Source: Afipia sp. GAS231 (lineage in GTDB: Bacteria > Pseudomonadota > Alphaproteobacteria > Rhizobiales > Xanthobacteraceae). Taken from it: DNA of 64,000 bases. A model generated the notes under the pieces. The model was not told the DNA's origin and did no database searches. It saw only the letters and a program-made list of their open reading frames with translations. Positions 47,362 to 55,873 of this stretch are shown here, piece after piece. The stretch lies in the NCBI RefSeq assembly GCF_900103365.1, contig NZ_LT629703.1, forward strand, positions 186,001-250,000, in the 5' to 3' direction. How positions within the stretch are numbered: the first letter of the stretch is position 1; the number at the start of each line of letters is the position of its first letter. Made by a program: the position numbers and the translations under genes.

Positions 47362-48603
47362 TCAGAGGTTTGCGTAGTCGATCGGCTTGTGGCGATCGAG
47401 CGTGCGCGTGACCGGCGGCAAGGGATACTTAAGCCCTGTCGCGCAATTGAACAGCATCACGCGATCATTTTTCGTGACGCGTCCATCGCTGAGGCTTTCC
47501 TTGTAGGCGGCGTAGGTCGCAGCCCCCTCCGGACACAGCAACAGCCCCTCCTCGCGCGCCACTTCGTTGAGCGCAGCAGAAATCTTCTCATCCGGGACCG
47601 CAATGGCGAAACCCTTGCTCTCGCGGACCGCGCGCAGGATCAGAAAATCTCCGACCGCCTGCGGCACGCGAATGCCCGAAGCGATGGTGTGCGCATCTTC
47701 CCAGCGCGGCGCGTGCTCGGTGCCTGCTTCAAAAGCGCGCACCATCGGCGCACAGCCCGACGCCTGCACCGCGACCATACGCGGGCGTTTGCTGCCAATG
47801 AAGCCGATCGCTTCGAGTTCGGCGAACGCCTTCCACATCCCGATCAGGCCGGTGCCGCCGCCGGTCGGATAGAAGATCACGTCGGGCACTTCCCAGCCGA
47901 GCTGTTCGGCGAGTTCCAGCCCCATCGTCTTCTTGCCTTCGATCCGGTACGGCTCCTTCAGCGTCGAGGTATCGAACCAGCCGGCCTTGGCCTTGCCCTC
48001 GCCGACGATCTTGCCGCAATCGTCGATCAGCCCATTGACGCGATAGACGGTGGCGCCCTGCAGCTCGATCTCGCTGACGTTCACCTCCGGCGTATCGGCC
48101 GGGCAGAAGATCGTGGTCCTGATGCCGCACGAGGTCGCATAGGCCGCCAGCGCAGCACCGGCATTGCCGTTGGTCGGCATCGCCATGTGCTTGATGCCGA
48201 GCGCCTTGCCCATCGACACCGCCATGACCAGGCCGCGGGCCTTGAACGATCCGGTCGGCAAGCGGCCTTCATCCTTGACGATGATCTCGCCGCCGCCGAG
48301 TTTTTTGCCGAGCTTCGGCAATCGGATCAGCGGTGTCGTGACTTCGCCGAGGCTGACGATATCGGAAACTTTCCGCACCGGCAGCATCTCGCGGTAGCGC
48401 CACATGTCGGCCGGCCTCTGTGCCAGCGCGTCCTTGGTCAGCGCCTTCTTCACGCCGGCGAGGTCGTAGCGCACCAGCAGCGGCTTGCCCGCTTTCGAAA
48501 GGTTATGGATCTGGTCGGCGGGATAATGATCGCCTTCCATCGCGCATTCGAGATGGGTCACGAACGTCGGACGTTCGATGGTGAGGTTGTCATTGTCTTT
48601 CAC
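47362..48603 (-). CDS. Threonine synthase-like PLP-dependent enzyme
   Basis: A 413-residue fold-type II PLP enzyme. The Schiff-base lysine lies in GRLPTGSFKARGLVMAVS, the phosphate loop is YPTGGGTGLIGMW, and the N-terminal block LLVRYDLAGVKKAL with MWRYREMLPV is typical of threonine synthases that act on O-phospho-homoserine. I start it at a GTG at 48603 (VKDNDNLTIERP), because the longer ORF reads through a dispersed repeat (FAPRNDA is repeat-encoded). Context (Bug protein, lpdA) does not add to the pathway assignment; another thrC may exist elsewhere, and a related beta-eliminase role is possible. Confidence 0.82.
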   Translation of the reverse strand: MKDNDNLTIERPTFVTHLECAMEGDHYPADQIHNLSKAGKPLLVRYDLAGVKKALTKDALAQRPADMWRYREMLPVRKVSDIVSLGEVTTPLIRLPKLGKKLGGGEIIVKDEGRLPTGSFKARGLVMAVSMGKALGIKHMAMPTNGNAGAALAAYATSCGIRTTIFCPADTPEVNVSEIELQGATVYRVNGLIDDCGKIVGEGKAKAGWFDTSTLKEPYRIEGKKTMGLELAEQLGWEVPDVIFYPTGGGTGLIGMWKAFAELEAIGFIGSKRPRMVAVQASGCAPMVRAFEAGTEHAPRWEDAHTIASGIRVPQAVGDFLILRAVRESKGFAIAVPDEKISAALNEVAREEGLLLCPEGAATYAAYKESLSDGRVTKNDRVMLFNCATGLKYPLPPVTRTLDRHKPIDYANL

Positions 48604-48623
48604 GGGAGGGCTCTCTTTTCTTG

Positions 48624-48708
48624 CGTCATTGCGAGGAGCGAAGCGACGAAGCAATCCAGTCTTTCTTGACGCAGCAAGATGGATTGCACCGCTTCGCTCG
48701 CAATGACG
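48624..48708. repeat. Dispersed inverted repeat, family A (copy 2)
   Basis: Left arm CGTCATTGCGAGGAGCGAAG, continuing CGACGAAGCAATCCA; right arm ATGGATTGCACCGCTTCGCT ending CGCAATGACG. It fills the gap between lpdA and the threonine synthase-like gene and overlaps the 5' leader of the latter. Confidence 0.85.
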
Positions 48709-48718
48709 GGGATAGACC

Positions 48719-50137
48719 TTACATATTCAACACACGGCCATACGCGTCGAGCACCGCTTCCTTCATCATCTCCGACAGGGTCGGATGCGGGAAGATCGTG
48801 TGCATCAGTTCTTCTTCGGTGGTCTCGAGATTCATCGCGACCACATAGCCCTGGATCAGTTCGGTGACTTCGGCGCCGACCATGTGCGCACCCAGCAATT
48901 GCCCGGTCTTCTTGTCGAAGATCACCTTGACCAGGCCCTGGTCCTCGCCGAGCGCGATCGCCTTGCCGTTGCCGACGAACGGGAAACGACCGACCCGGAT
49001 TTCGCGACCGCCCTCCTTCGCCCTGGCCTCGGTCAATCCCACCGACGCGACCTGCGGATGGCAGTAGGTGCAGCCCGGGATCAGGTTCTTGTCCATGGCG
49101 TGCGGGTGAAGTCCCTTGATGGCTTCGATGCAGACCACGCCTTCATGCTCGGCCTTGTGGGCCAGCATCGGCGGTCCCGCGACATCGCCGATGGCGTAGA
49201 TGCCTGATACGTTGGTCTTGCCGTAGCCGTCGATCACGACGCAGCCGCGATCGGTCTTGACGCCGAGCTTTTCGAGACCGAGGCCCTCGATATTGCCGAC
49301 CACGCCGACCGCGGAGATCACCCGATCGAACTCGACCGTCTCAGGCTTCTTGCCGTCGTCGATGGTGGCGACGACGCTGTCGGCCTTCTTGTCCAGTTTT
49401 GTGACCTTGGTGTTGGAGAGGATCTTGATGCCTTGCTTCTCCAGCTGCTTGCGCGCCAGGCCTGCGATCTCGGCATCCTCGACCGGAAGGATCTGCGGCA
49501 GCACTTCGACCACGGTGACGGCGGCGCCCATGGTGTGGAAGAACGATGCGAACTCGATGCCGATCGCGCCGGAGCCGACCACCAGCAGCGACTTCGGCAT
49601 TTTCTCCGGCACCATCGCCTCGAAATAGGTCCAGACCAGTTTCTTGTCGGGCTCCAGCCCCGGCAGCACGCGCGGCCGCGCGCCGGTGGCGAGGATGATG
49701 TGTTTGGCCTGGTAGGCGCCCTCGCCCAGCGCGCCCTTCGGCGCCTCGACGGCGGATTTCTTCACAGTGACCTTGCCGGGCGCGTCGATCGAGGCGTCGC
49801 CCCAGATCACCGTCACTTTGTTCTTCTTCATCAGGAAGCCGACGCCGTCATTAAGGCGCTTCGAGACGCCGCGCGAGCGCGCCACCACGGCCTTCGGGTC
49901 GAACGACACGTTGTCGGCCGACAGCCCGTAATCCTTGGCGTGCTTCATGTAGTGGTAGATCTCGGCCGAGCGCAGCAGCGCCTTGGTCGGGATGCAACCC
50001 CAGTTCAGGCAGATGCCGCCGAGATAGGATTTTTCGATAATCGCGGTCTTCAGGCCGAGCTGGGCGGCGCGGATCGCGGTGACGTAGCCGCCAGGGCCGG
50101 AGCCGATGATGATGACGTCGAAGGATGTATCGGCCAT
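48719..50137 (-). CDS. lpdA: Dihydrolipoyl dehydrogenase (E3)
   Basis: FAD disulfide oxidoreductase that re-oxidises dihydrolipoyl groups of the pyruvate dehydrogenase complex. The ATG at 50137 gives MADTSFDVIIIGSGPGGYVT, with the FAD-binding GxGxxG. The redox disulfide C43/C48 is in GGICLNWGCIPTKAL, the NAD loop is VVGSGAIGIEFASFF, and the C-terminal His-Glu pair is in FPHPTLSEMMKEA. It has 472 residues. It lies downstream of pdhC on the same strand, separated by a repeat; it is probably the dedicated E3 of this pdh cluster. Confidence 0.96.
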   Translation of the reverse strand: MADTSFDVIIIGSGPGGYVTAIRAAQLGLKTAIIEKSYLGGICLNWGCIPTKALLRSAEIYHYMKHAKDYGLSADNVSFDPKAVVARSRGVSKRLNDGVGFLMKKNKVTVIWGDASIDAPGKVTVKKSAVEAPKGALGEGAYQAKHIILATGARPRVLPGLEPDKKLVWTYFEAMVPEKMPKSLLVVGSGAIGIEFASFFHTMGAAVTVVEVLPQILPVEDAEIAGLARKQLEKQGIKILSNTKVTKLDKKADSVVATIDDGKKPETVEFDRVISAVGVVGNIEGLGLEKLGVKTDRGCVVIDGYGKTNVSGIYAIGDVAGPPMLAHKAEHEGVVCIEAIKGLHPHAMDKNLIPGCTYCHPQVASVGLTEARAKEGGREIRVGRFPFVGNGKAIALGEDQGLVKVIFDKKTGQLLGAHMVGAEVTELIQGYVVAMNLETTEEELMHTIFPHPTLSEMMKEAVLDAYGRVLNM

Positions 50138-50179
50138 GGCTATGCGCTCGTTCTCATCGTTCAACCGGACTTCCGCTTC

Positions 50180-50259
50180 CGTCATTGCGAGGAGCACTTG
50201 CGACGAAACAATCCATACTTCCGGCGGTGAATGGATTGCTTCGCTGCGCTCGCAATGAC
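50180..50259. repeat. Dispersed inverted repeat, family A (copy 3)
   Basis: Left arm CGTCATTGCGAGGAGCACTT with GCGACGAAACAATCCAT; right arm ATGGATTGCTTCGCTGCGCT ending CGCAATGAC. It occupies the pdhC-lpdA gap, 5 bp after the pdhC stop, and could affect read-through between the two genes. Confidence 0.85.
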
Positions 50260-50264
50260 TGACG

Positions 50265-51620
50265 TCACACCATCATCATGACGGGATTTTCGATCAGCCG
50301 TCTGAAGGCGCCGATCAACTCGGCGCCGAGCGCGCCGTCGATGGCACGGTGATCGCAGGACAGCGTCGCACTCATGACATGCGCGGCCTCGACCTTGCCG
50401 TTGCGCACCACCGCCCGCTCCTCGCTGGCGCCGACCGCGAGGATGGTCGACTGCGGCGGGTTGATCACGGCGGTGAAGTGGCTGATGCCGAACATGCCGA
50501 GGTTGGAAACCGCCGACGTGCCGCCCTGGTATTCCTGCGGCTTGAGCTTTCGCGTGCGGGCGCGCGCCGCGAGGTCTTTCATCTCGTTCGAGATCGTCGA
50601 GAGCGACTTGGTCTCGGCATTGCGAATGATCGGTGTGATCAGACCGCCGGGCATCGCGACCGCGACGCCGACGTCGGAATGCTTGTGCTTGAGCATGCCG
50701 GCTTCGGTCCAGCTGACATTGCAGTTCGGTACCTGCTGCAGGGCGACCGCGAGCGCCTTGATGACGAAGTCGTTGACCGAGAGCTTGTAGAGCGGTTTCT
50801 TTTCCTTGTCCTTCGGCGCAGCGGCATTGATCTGTTCGCGCGCGTCGAGCAGCCGGCCGATATCGCAGTCGATGGTGAGATAGAACGTCGGTATAGACTG
50901 CGTGGCCGCCGTCAGGCGTTGCGCGATGGTCCGGCGCATGCCGTCATGCGGCACGGTTTCGTAGGAGCCCGGCTCAAACAGCGAGAGGATCTGCTGGTCG
51001 CTCATCGCCGGCGCAATCGCAGGCGCGCCACCCGGGCTCGGTGCTGCCGCCGGCGCCTTCAGGCCCTTGCCAGATTTTGCGTCGGCGACGTCGCGGGCGA
51101 CGATACGGCCGTGCGGGCCGGAGCCGGTGATGCGGCCGATCTCGATGCCGGCTTCCTTGGCGAGACGCCGGGCCAGCGGTGACGAGAACACCCGGGCGTG
51201 GCCGTTGGCTTGCGTGGTGGCTTGCGCCGCCGGTGCGGCAGCCTGCGGCGCTGGAGCCGGTGCGGCGGGCTTCGGCGCAGGAGCTGCGGCAACAGGCGCT
51301 GCTGCCGGCGCCGGTTGCGCGGCCGGGGCCGCTGCAGCCTTCGGCGCGGGTGCCGCGCCGGCCGCCTTCACGTCCTCGCCATCGCCAGCCAGTACGGCGA
51401 TGATATCGTTGACCGGCACATCCTGCGTGCCTTCGGGCACCAGAATTCTGGCGATCGTGCCTTCGTCAACCGCCTCGACCTCCATCGTCGCCTTGTCGGT
51501 CTCGATCTCCGCGATCACGTCGCCGGACTTGACCTTGTCGCCCTCTTTCTTGAGCCACTTGGCAAGATTGCCCTTTTCCATGGTGGGCGACAGCGCGGGC
51601 ATCAAAATGTTGATCGGCAT
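50265..51620 (-). CDS. pdhC: Dihydrolipoamide acetyltransferase (E2 of pyruvate dehydrogenase)
   Basis: A 451-residue E2 core. One N-terminal lipoyl domain carries the modified lysine K43 in [13 protein letters not shown], followed by an Ala/Pro linker (about 85-140), the peripheral subunit-binding domain (FSSPLARRLAKEAGIEIGRI, about 145-185) and the catalytic domain ending in the active-site motif LSCDHRAIDGALGAEL. The start at 51620 ([20 protein letters not shown]) is the family start. It lies 2 bp after DUF5076. The lipoyl sequence is almost the same as that in pdhB. Confidence 0.96.
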   Translation of the reverse strand: MPINILMPALSPTMEKGNLAKWLKKEGDKVKSGDVIAEIETDKATMEVEAVDEGTIARILVPEGTQDVPVNDIIAVLAGDGEDVKAAGAAPAPKAAAAPAAQPAPAAAPVAAAPAPKPAAPAPAPQAAAPAAQATTQANGHARVFSSPLARRLAKEAGIEIGRITGSGPHGRIVARDVADAKSGKGLKAPAAAPSPGGAPAIAPAMSDQQILSLFEPGSYETVPHDGMRRTIAQRLTAATQSIPTFYLTIDCDIGRLLDAREQINAAAPKDKEKKPLYKLSVNDFVIKALAVALQQVPNCNVSWTEAGMLKHKHSDVGVAVAMPGGLITPIIRNAETKSLSTISNEMKDLAARARTRKLKPQEYQGGTSAVSNLGMFGISHFTAVINPPQSTILAVGASEERAVVRNGKVEAAHVMSATLSCDHRAIDGALGAELIGAFRRLIENPVMMMV

Positions 51621-51622
51621 TG

Positions 51623-51928
51623 TCAGTGACCTTGTTGCGACCGCGGCGTGGTCGAGCCCACGTCGGTCGGACGATTGATTTCGGCTTCGAACATATCGAC
51701 GATGCGCCCCAGCGCCTCGTCCTCGGTGTATTCGGCCTCGCGTCCATAGGCGCGCGCGGCGTGGCGGGCGATATCGACCAGCAGCAAGCCCCACATATCA
51801 GGCTCCTCGAACGCGCGCTGAAACGCAATCGAGAGCCCGCCATCGACCACGAACGCGCGCAACACTTCGATCGCGTCCTCGCGGCCGATCACGTCAGGCG
51901 GCAGTGGCTGTTCGTTGGGACCAGCCAT
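51623..51928 (-). CDS. DUF5076 protein inside the pdh operon
   Basis: A 101-residue soluble protein, MAGPNEQPLPPDVIGREDAI, then VLRAFVVDGGLSIAFQRAFE and WGLLLVDIARHAARAYG. It matches my recollection of DUF5076, found in Bradyrhizobium-type genomes. It sits 5 bp after pdhB and 2 bp before pdhC, so it is co-translated with the complex; an assembly or regulatory role for PDH is inferred from position only. It is hidden inside a longer spurious ORF in the same frame. Confidence 0.78.
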   Translation of the reverse strand: MAGPNEQPLPPDVIGREDAIEVLRAFVVDGGLSIAFQRAFEEPDMWGLLLVDIARHAARAYGREAEYTEDEALGRIVDMFEAEINRPTDVGSTTPRSQQGH

Positions 51929-51933
51929 GAACT

Positions 51934-53319
51934 TTACCGATACGACACGGCTTTGGCGGCCGCGACCACGTCGGCCACGGTGGGCAGTGCGAGCTTTTCG
52001 AGGTTCGCGGCATACGGCATCGGCACGTCCTTGCCCGACACCCGCGCCACCGGCGCATCCAGATAATCGAAGGCATGTTCCATGATGCGGGCGGCGATCT
52101 CGGCGCCGACGCCGCTCTGTTGCCAGCCCTCTTCCACCGTCACCGCGCGGCCGGTCTTCTTGACCGAGGCGACGATGGTCTCGGTATCCATCGGGCGCAG
52201 CGTGCGCAGGTCGATCACCTCGGCCTCGATGCCTTCCTTGGCGAGTTCGTCGGCGGCCTTCAAGGCATAGGACATGCCGTTCGACCACGAGATCAGGGTT
52301 ACATGGCCACCGGAGCGGACAATCCGCGCCTTGCCGATCGGGATCACGTAATCGTCGAGCTTCGGCACCTCGCCGGTGTGGCCGTAGAGCATTTCGTTTT
52401 CGAGGAAGATCACCGGATTGGGATCGCGGATCGCGGCCTTCAACAGCCCCTTGTAGTCGGCGGCCGAATACGGTGCGACCACCTTCAAGCCGGGTACTTG
52501 CGAATACCAGGCCGAGTAGTCCTGGCTATGCTGGGCAGCGACGCGGGACGCAGCCCCGTTCGGACCGCGGAACACCATCTGGCAGGTCATCTGGCCGCCC
52601 GACATGTACAGCGTCTTGGCCGCGGAATTGATGATATGGTCGATCGCCTGCATGGCGAAGTTGAAGGTCATGAATTCGACGATCGGCTTCAGTCCGGCCA
52701 TCGCCGCACCGACGCCGATGCCGGCGAAACCATGCTCGGTGATCGGCGTATCGATGACGCGCTTGTCGCCGAATTCCTGCAGCAGACCCTGGGTGACCTT
52801 GTAGGCGCCCTGATATTCCGCGACCTCTTCGCCCATGATGAAGACATCAGGGTCGCGCCGCATTTCTTCGGCCATCGCGTCACGCAAGGCTTCGCGGATG
52901 GTCATCGTCACCATCTCGGTGCCGGCGGGCACTTCCGGATCGGGTTCGGCGACGGCAGCGGCCGGTGCCGCGTGCGCCGCCGGCTGAGGCGCTTCCGCCT
53001 TGGCTGCGGGCGCCTCGGCCTTCTCCTGCTTTGCGGGCGCCGCCGCCGGCGCCTTGTCGAGATCGGCGGCGCTCTCGCCATCCGACAGAATGGTCGCGAT
53101 CGGGGTGTTGACGGCCACGTCGGCCGTGCCCTCGGCGATCAGGATCCTGCCGAGCGTGCCCTCATCGGTCGCCTCGACTTCCATCGTCGCCTTGTCGGTT
53201 TCGATCTCGGCGATGACATCGCCGGACTTGATGGTCTCGCCTTCCTTTTTCAGCCACTTGGCAAGGTTGCCCTTTTCCATGGTGGGCGACAGCGCAGGCA
53301 TCAACACTTGAATGGGCAT
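51934..53319 (-). CDS. pdhB: Pyruvate dehydrogenase E1 beta subunit with lipoyl domain
   Basis: A 461-residue E1 beta. It has an N-terminal lipoyl domain (1-80, K43 in [13 protein letters not shown]), an Ala/Pro linker (about 85-135) and then the E1 beta fold: [59 protein letters not shown] lipoyl domain on E1 beta is a known alphaproteobacterial trait. It lies between pdhA (45 bp upstream) and DUF5076. Confidence 0.96.
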   Translation of the reverse strand: MPIQVLMPALSPTMEKGNLAKWLKKEGETIKSGDVIAEIETDKATMEVEATDEGTLGRILIAEGTADVAVNTPIATILSDGESAADLDKAPAAAPAKQEKAEAPAAKAEAPQPAAHAAPAAAVAEPDPEVPAGTEMVTMTIREALRDAMAEEMRRDPDVFIMGEEVAEYQGAYKVTQGLLQEFGDKRVIDTPITEHGFAGIGVGAAMAGLKPIVEFMTFNFAMQAIDHIINSAAKTLYMSGGQMTCQMVFRGPNGAASRVAAQHSQDYSAWYSQVPGLKVVAPYSAADYKGLLKAAIRDPNPVIFLENEMLYGHTGEVPKLDDYVIPIGKARIVRSGGHVTLISWSNGMSYALKAADELAKEGIEAEVIDLRTLRPMDTETIVASVKKTGRAVTVEEGWQQSGVGAEIAARIMEHAFDYLDAPVARVSGKDVPMPYAANLEKLALPTVADVVAAAKAVSYR

Positions 53320-53364
53320 ATCTGCTCCCGAAGTCAGTCTTACGTTTTGGTCTGCGCGGTAGAA

Positions 53365-54390
53365 TTAGCGATAGATATCGGTCCAAAGCTCGGACGGATC
53401 CGGCTCGGCATCGTGCTGGGCGAAATCCGCGGACGCGTTGACGATCTCGCGCACCTCGGCGTCGATGGCCTTCAACTCCTGCTCGGTGACCTTGGCCGCC
53501 AGCAGGCGGTTGCGCACCTGCTCGATCGGGTCCTGGTCGTTGCGGACCTTCTCGACCTCTTCACGGGTGCGGTACTTGGCCGGATCCGACATCGAGTGAC
53601 CGCGGTAGCGATAGGTCTGCATTTCCAGGATGAACGGGCCCTTGCCGGCGCGGCACCAGGCGACAGCTTCATCGCCCGCGGCCTTGACGGCGCGAACGTC
53701 CATGCCGTCGACCTGCTGGCCGGGAATATTGAAGGAGATGCCGCGCTTGGAGAAATCGGTCTGCGCCGAGGAGCGCGTCACCGAGGTGCCCATGGCGTAA
53801 CGGTTGTTTTCGATGACGTAGATCACCGGGAGCTTCCACAGCTCCGCCATGTTGAAGCTTTCGTAGACCTGGCCCTGGTTCGAGGCGCCGTCACCGAAAT
53901 AGGCCAGGCTGACGGCATCATTGCCGCGATAGCGGTTGGCGAAAGCGAGACCGGTGCCGAGCGAAACCTGGGCGCCGACGATGCCGTGGCCGCCGTAAAA
54001 ATTCTTCTCCTTGCTGAACATGTGCATGGAGCCGCCCTTGCCCTTGGAATAGCCGCCCCGGCGTCCGGTCAGTTCAGCCATCACGCCGTTGGCTTCCATG
54101 CCACATGCCAGCATGTGGCCGTGGTCGCGGTATCCGGTTATGACCTGATCGCCCTTTTTCAGAGCCATCTGCATACCGACAACGATGGCTTCCTGGCCGA
54201 TATAGAGGTGGCAGAAGCCGCCGATCGCACCCATGCCGTAGAGCTGGCCGGCCTTTTCCTCAAAGCGGCGGATCAACAGCATGTCCCGGAGTGCGGCCAG
54301 TTCCTGCGCCCTGGTGAATTCCGGTGGGGACGACCCCTTTGCCTTCTCCTGCCCTGCTTCCTTCTCAACGCTTTTCTTGGGTGCGGCCAT
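53365..54390 (-). CDS. pdhA: Pyruvate dehydrogenase E1 alpha subunit
   Basis: Thiamine-diphosphate-dependent decarboxylating subunit of 341 residues that pairs with PdhB. The TPP motif is GDGASNQGQVYESFNMAELW; other signatures are GFCHLYIGQEAIVVGMQMAL and RGHSMSDPAKYRTREEVE. The N-terminal 25 residues are Lys/Glu-rich. It is first of the pdhA-pdhB-DUF5076-pdhC operon. The 196-bp leader upstream, shared with the FtsB-like gene side, should hold its promoter. Confidence 0.96.
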   Translation of the reverse strand: MAAPKKSVEKEAGQEKAKGSSPPEFTRAQELAALRDMLLIRRFEEKAGQLYGMGAIGGFCHLYIGQEAIVVGMQMALKKGDQVITGYRDHGHMLACGMEANGVMAELTGRRGGYSKGKGGSMHMFSKEKNFYGGHGIVGAQVSLGTGLAFANRYRGNDAVSLAYFGDGASNQGQVYESFNMAELWKLPVIYVIENNRYAMGTSVTRSSAQTDFSKRGISFNIPGQQVDGMDVRAVKAAGDEAVAWCRAGKGPFILEMQTYRYRGHSMSDPAKYRTREEVEKVRNDQDPIEQVRNRLLAAKVTEQELKAIDAEVREIVNASADFAQHDAEPDPSELWTDIYR

Positions 54391-54586
54391 GGCAATTCCG
54401 GATGAGAGAGACGATCAGCCCTCTCTATCTCAACTCAAACCGCCGTGAAAGGATTGCGTGCGCTGGAGAAAATATTGCTATGCCGCACTGCAACGAGACG
54501 CGACATTTTCGAAATTGATTTTGCAGATTTTTGAAATTTGCGGACGAACCTTCCACGCCGTCCTGACGTGCACGCCCTTGCGTGCG
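54391..54586. promoter_or_regulatory. Likely promoter region of the pdh operon
   Basis: 196 bp between the FtsB-like gene and pdhA, both on the minus strand. It is locally AT-rich (gaaaatattgctatgcc and cgaaattgattttgcagattttt), unlike the GC-rich genes around it, as expected for a promoter. I see no specific operator. Confidence 0.4.
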
Positions 54587-54904
54587 TCAGCGTGGCGTGA
54601 CGGTCCGGACGAGGTCGCGCGGATTGGCGTAGTCGAGCTGGAAGCGCGCGCGCTCGTCCAGCATGTCGGGGTCGACCCGGTCCGACCGCAGCAGCGAAAC
54701 CCGCTGCTCGCCCTGCGCCCGCTCCCGCTTCAGCCGCGCCAATTCCGATGTCAGCGCGATGATCTCCTGATCGAGCTCCTGGCGCGCGTTCAGCCCGTAT
54801 TTGCCGGTATAGGCGTTGACGCCGAAATAGCCGACCATCAGCGCCGCCATCGTGTAGAGGGCGAGCCCGGTAAGCAGCGATTTCAGTCGGGTGCGGGAGA
54901 CCAT
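54587..54904 (-). CDS. FtsB/DivIC-like septum formation initiator
   Basis: A 105-residue bitopic protein: one membrane helix near the N-terminus (LLTGLALYTMAALMVGYFG), then a periplasmic coiled coil (ARQELDQEIIALTSELARLK) and a C-terminal conserved piece VDPDMLDERARFQLDYANPR. This is the septum formation initiator (DivIC/FtsB) layout, linking FtsL and FtsQ in the divisome. Position between enolase and pdhA is common in alphaproteobacteria; here two oxidoreductase genes lie between it and eno. Confidence 0.88.
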   Translation of the reverse strand: MVSRTRLKSLLTGLALYTMAALMVGYFGVNAYTGKYGLNARQELDQEIIALTSELARLKRERAQGEQRVSLLRSDRVDPDMLDERARFQLDYANPRDLVRTVTPR

Positions 54905-55041
54905 GGCGCCAAGATGCGACGGTCTGGTTAAGAGAATGCTAAGAGCAACGTCCCCGCGTAAAAACTAGGCAATTCGACCGTCATTACGATCGAAGGCCCA
55001 TCCCCGTCACTGCCTGCAACAAACGCGACGCGTTTGTGCAA

Positions 55042-55114
55042 GGGAGCGAAGCGACGAAGCAATCCAGCCCTTCAAAAAGAAAGACTGGATTGCTTCGCTT
55101 CGCTCGCAATGACG
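55042..55114. repeat. Dispersed inverted repeat, family A (copy 4)
   Basis: Left arm GGGAGCGAAGCGACGAAGCA ending ATCCAG; right arm CTGGATTGCTTCGCTTCGCT ending CGCAATGACG. The outer part of the left arm (CGTCATTGCGA) is replaced here by unrelated sequence. It lies in the 231-bp gap before the FMN reductase stop. Confidence 0.85.
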
Positions 55115-55135
55115 CGGAAAGAGTTCGGCCCGCTC

Positions 55136-55690
55136 TTACCGATGCTGCTTCTCAACAAACGCCGCAAAGGCGTCGATGTACTGCTGCAACACCTTCTGCA
55201 ACGATTCCTTGGTGCACTGGCCCTTGTCGTCAAAGGCATCGCCGACGCCGTTCAGGTAGATTTCGGGCTGTGCCATGATCGGACCGGTGATGCCCGGCAG
55301 GATGTTCTGCAGGTGCTTGGCCGCGCTGACGCCGCCGAGCGGGCCCGGGGAATTCGAGACGATGCCGACCGGCTTGCCGAGGAACGAACTCTTGCCGTAG
55401 GGCCGCGAGCCGACGTCGATGGCGTTCTTCAGCACGCCGGGGATCGAGCGGTTATATTCCGGGGTTACGAACAGGACGCCGTGCGACTTTTGCAGCTTTT
55501 CCCGGAACGCGGTCCAATCGGCCGGGGGTGCGGCTTCCTCGTCCTGGCTGAAGTTGGAAATCCCCTGCGGGGTCATGACCTCGAGCTTCAGCGACGCCGG
55601 CGCCAGCTTGGCCAGTGCATTGGCGATCTTGAGCGAGAAGCTCTCCTTGCGAAGACTGCCGGCGATGGTGACGATGGTGTGGGTGGCCAT
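55136..55690 (-). CDS. NADPH-dependent FMN reductase family flavoprotein
   Basis: A 184-residue flavodoxin-like protein. The start at 55690 (MATHTIVTIAGSLRKESFSL) has GAGGGAAAA upstream. GSLRKESFS is the FMN phosphate loop, and LFVTPEYNRSIPGVLKNAID is the hallmark of the ChrR/YieF-type NAD(P)H quinone or chromate reductases. The role is probably quinone or oxidative-stress protection; the true substrate is not evident. A terminator hairpin lies upstream, so it is not read from the MDR gene. Confidence 0.9.
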   Translation of the reverse strand: MATHTIVTIAGSLRKESFSLKIANALAKLAPASLKLEVMTPQGISNFSQDEEAAPPADWTAFREKLQKSHGVLFVTPEYNRSIPGVLKNAIDVGSRPYGKSSFLGKPVGIVSNSPGPLGGVSAAKHLQNILPGITGPIMAQPEIYLNGVGDAFDDKGQCTKESLQKVLQQYIDAFAAFVEKQHR

Positions 55691-55814
55691 TGAATTTTCC
55701 CTCGTGAAGCTGAAACGTCCGGCGCGCACTTAAGCCAGATCGGCAAAAAGATGCAAGTGCATGAAACGAGCAATTTTGGAAACGTTGGGTTCGCGCAATG
55801 GTGACCCAAACAAA

Positions 55815-55837
55815 CAGGCCGCCCTTCGGGCGGCCTG
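55815..55837 (-). terminator. Rho-independent terminator after the MDR gene
   Basis: Perfect 10-bp stem CAGGCCGCCC / GGGCGGCCTG with a 3-nt loop. Read on the minus strand it lies 36 nt past the MDR stop and is followed by TTTGTTTGGG, a T-rich tail. It insulates the MDR gene from the FMN reductase gene. Confidence 0.85.
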
Positions 55838-55873
55838 CGAAGTCGTCGGGACCACCAATAGCCCTCAGCCCCC

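Noticed and set aside
52075..54405. A 776-codon plus-strand frame opposite pdhA/pdhB
   Set aside because: It covers two certain genes in antisense and is His/Arg/Gly-rich without any recognisable domain.
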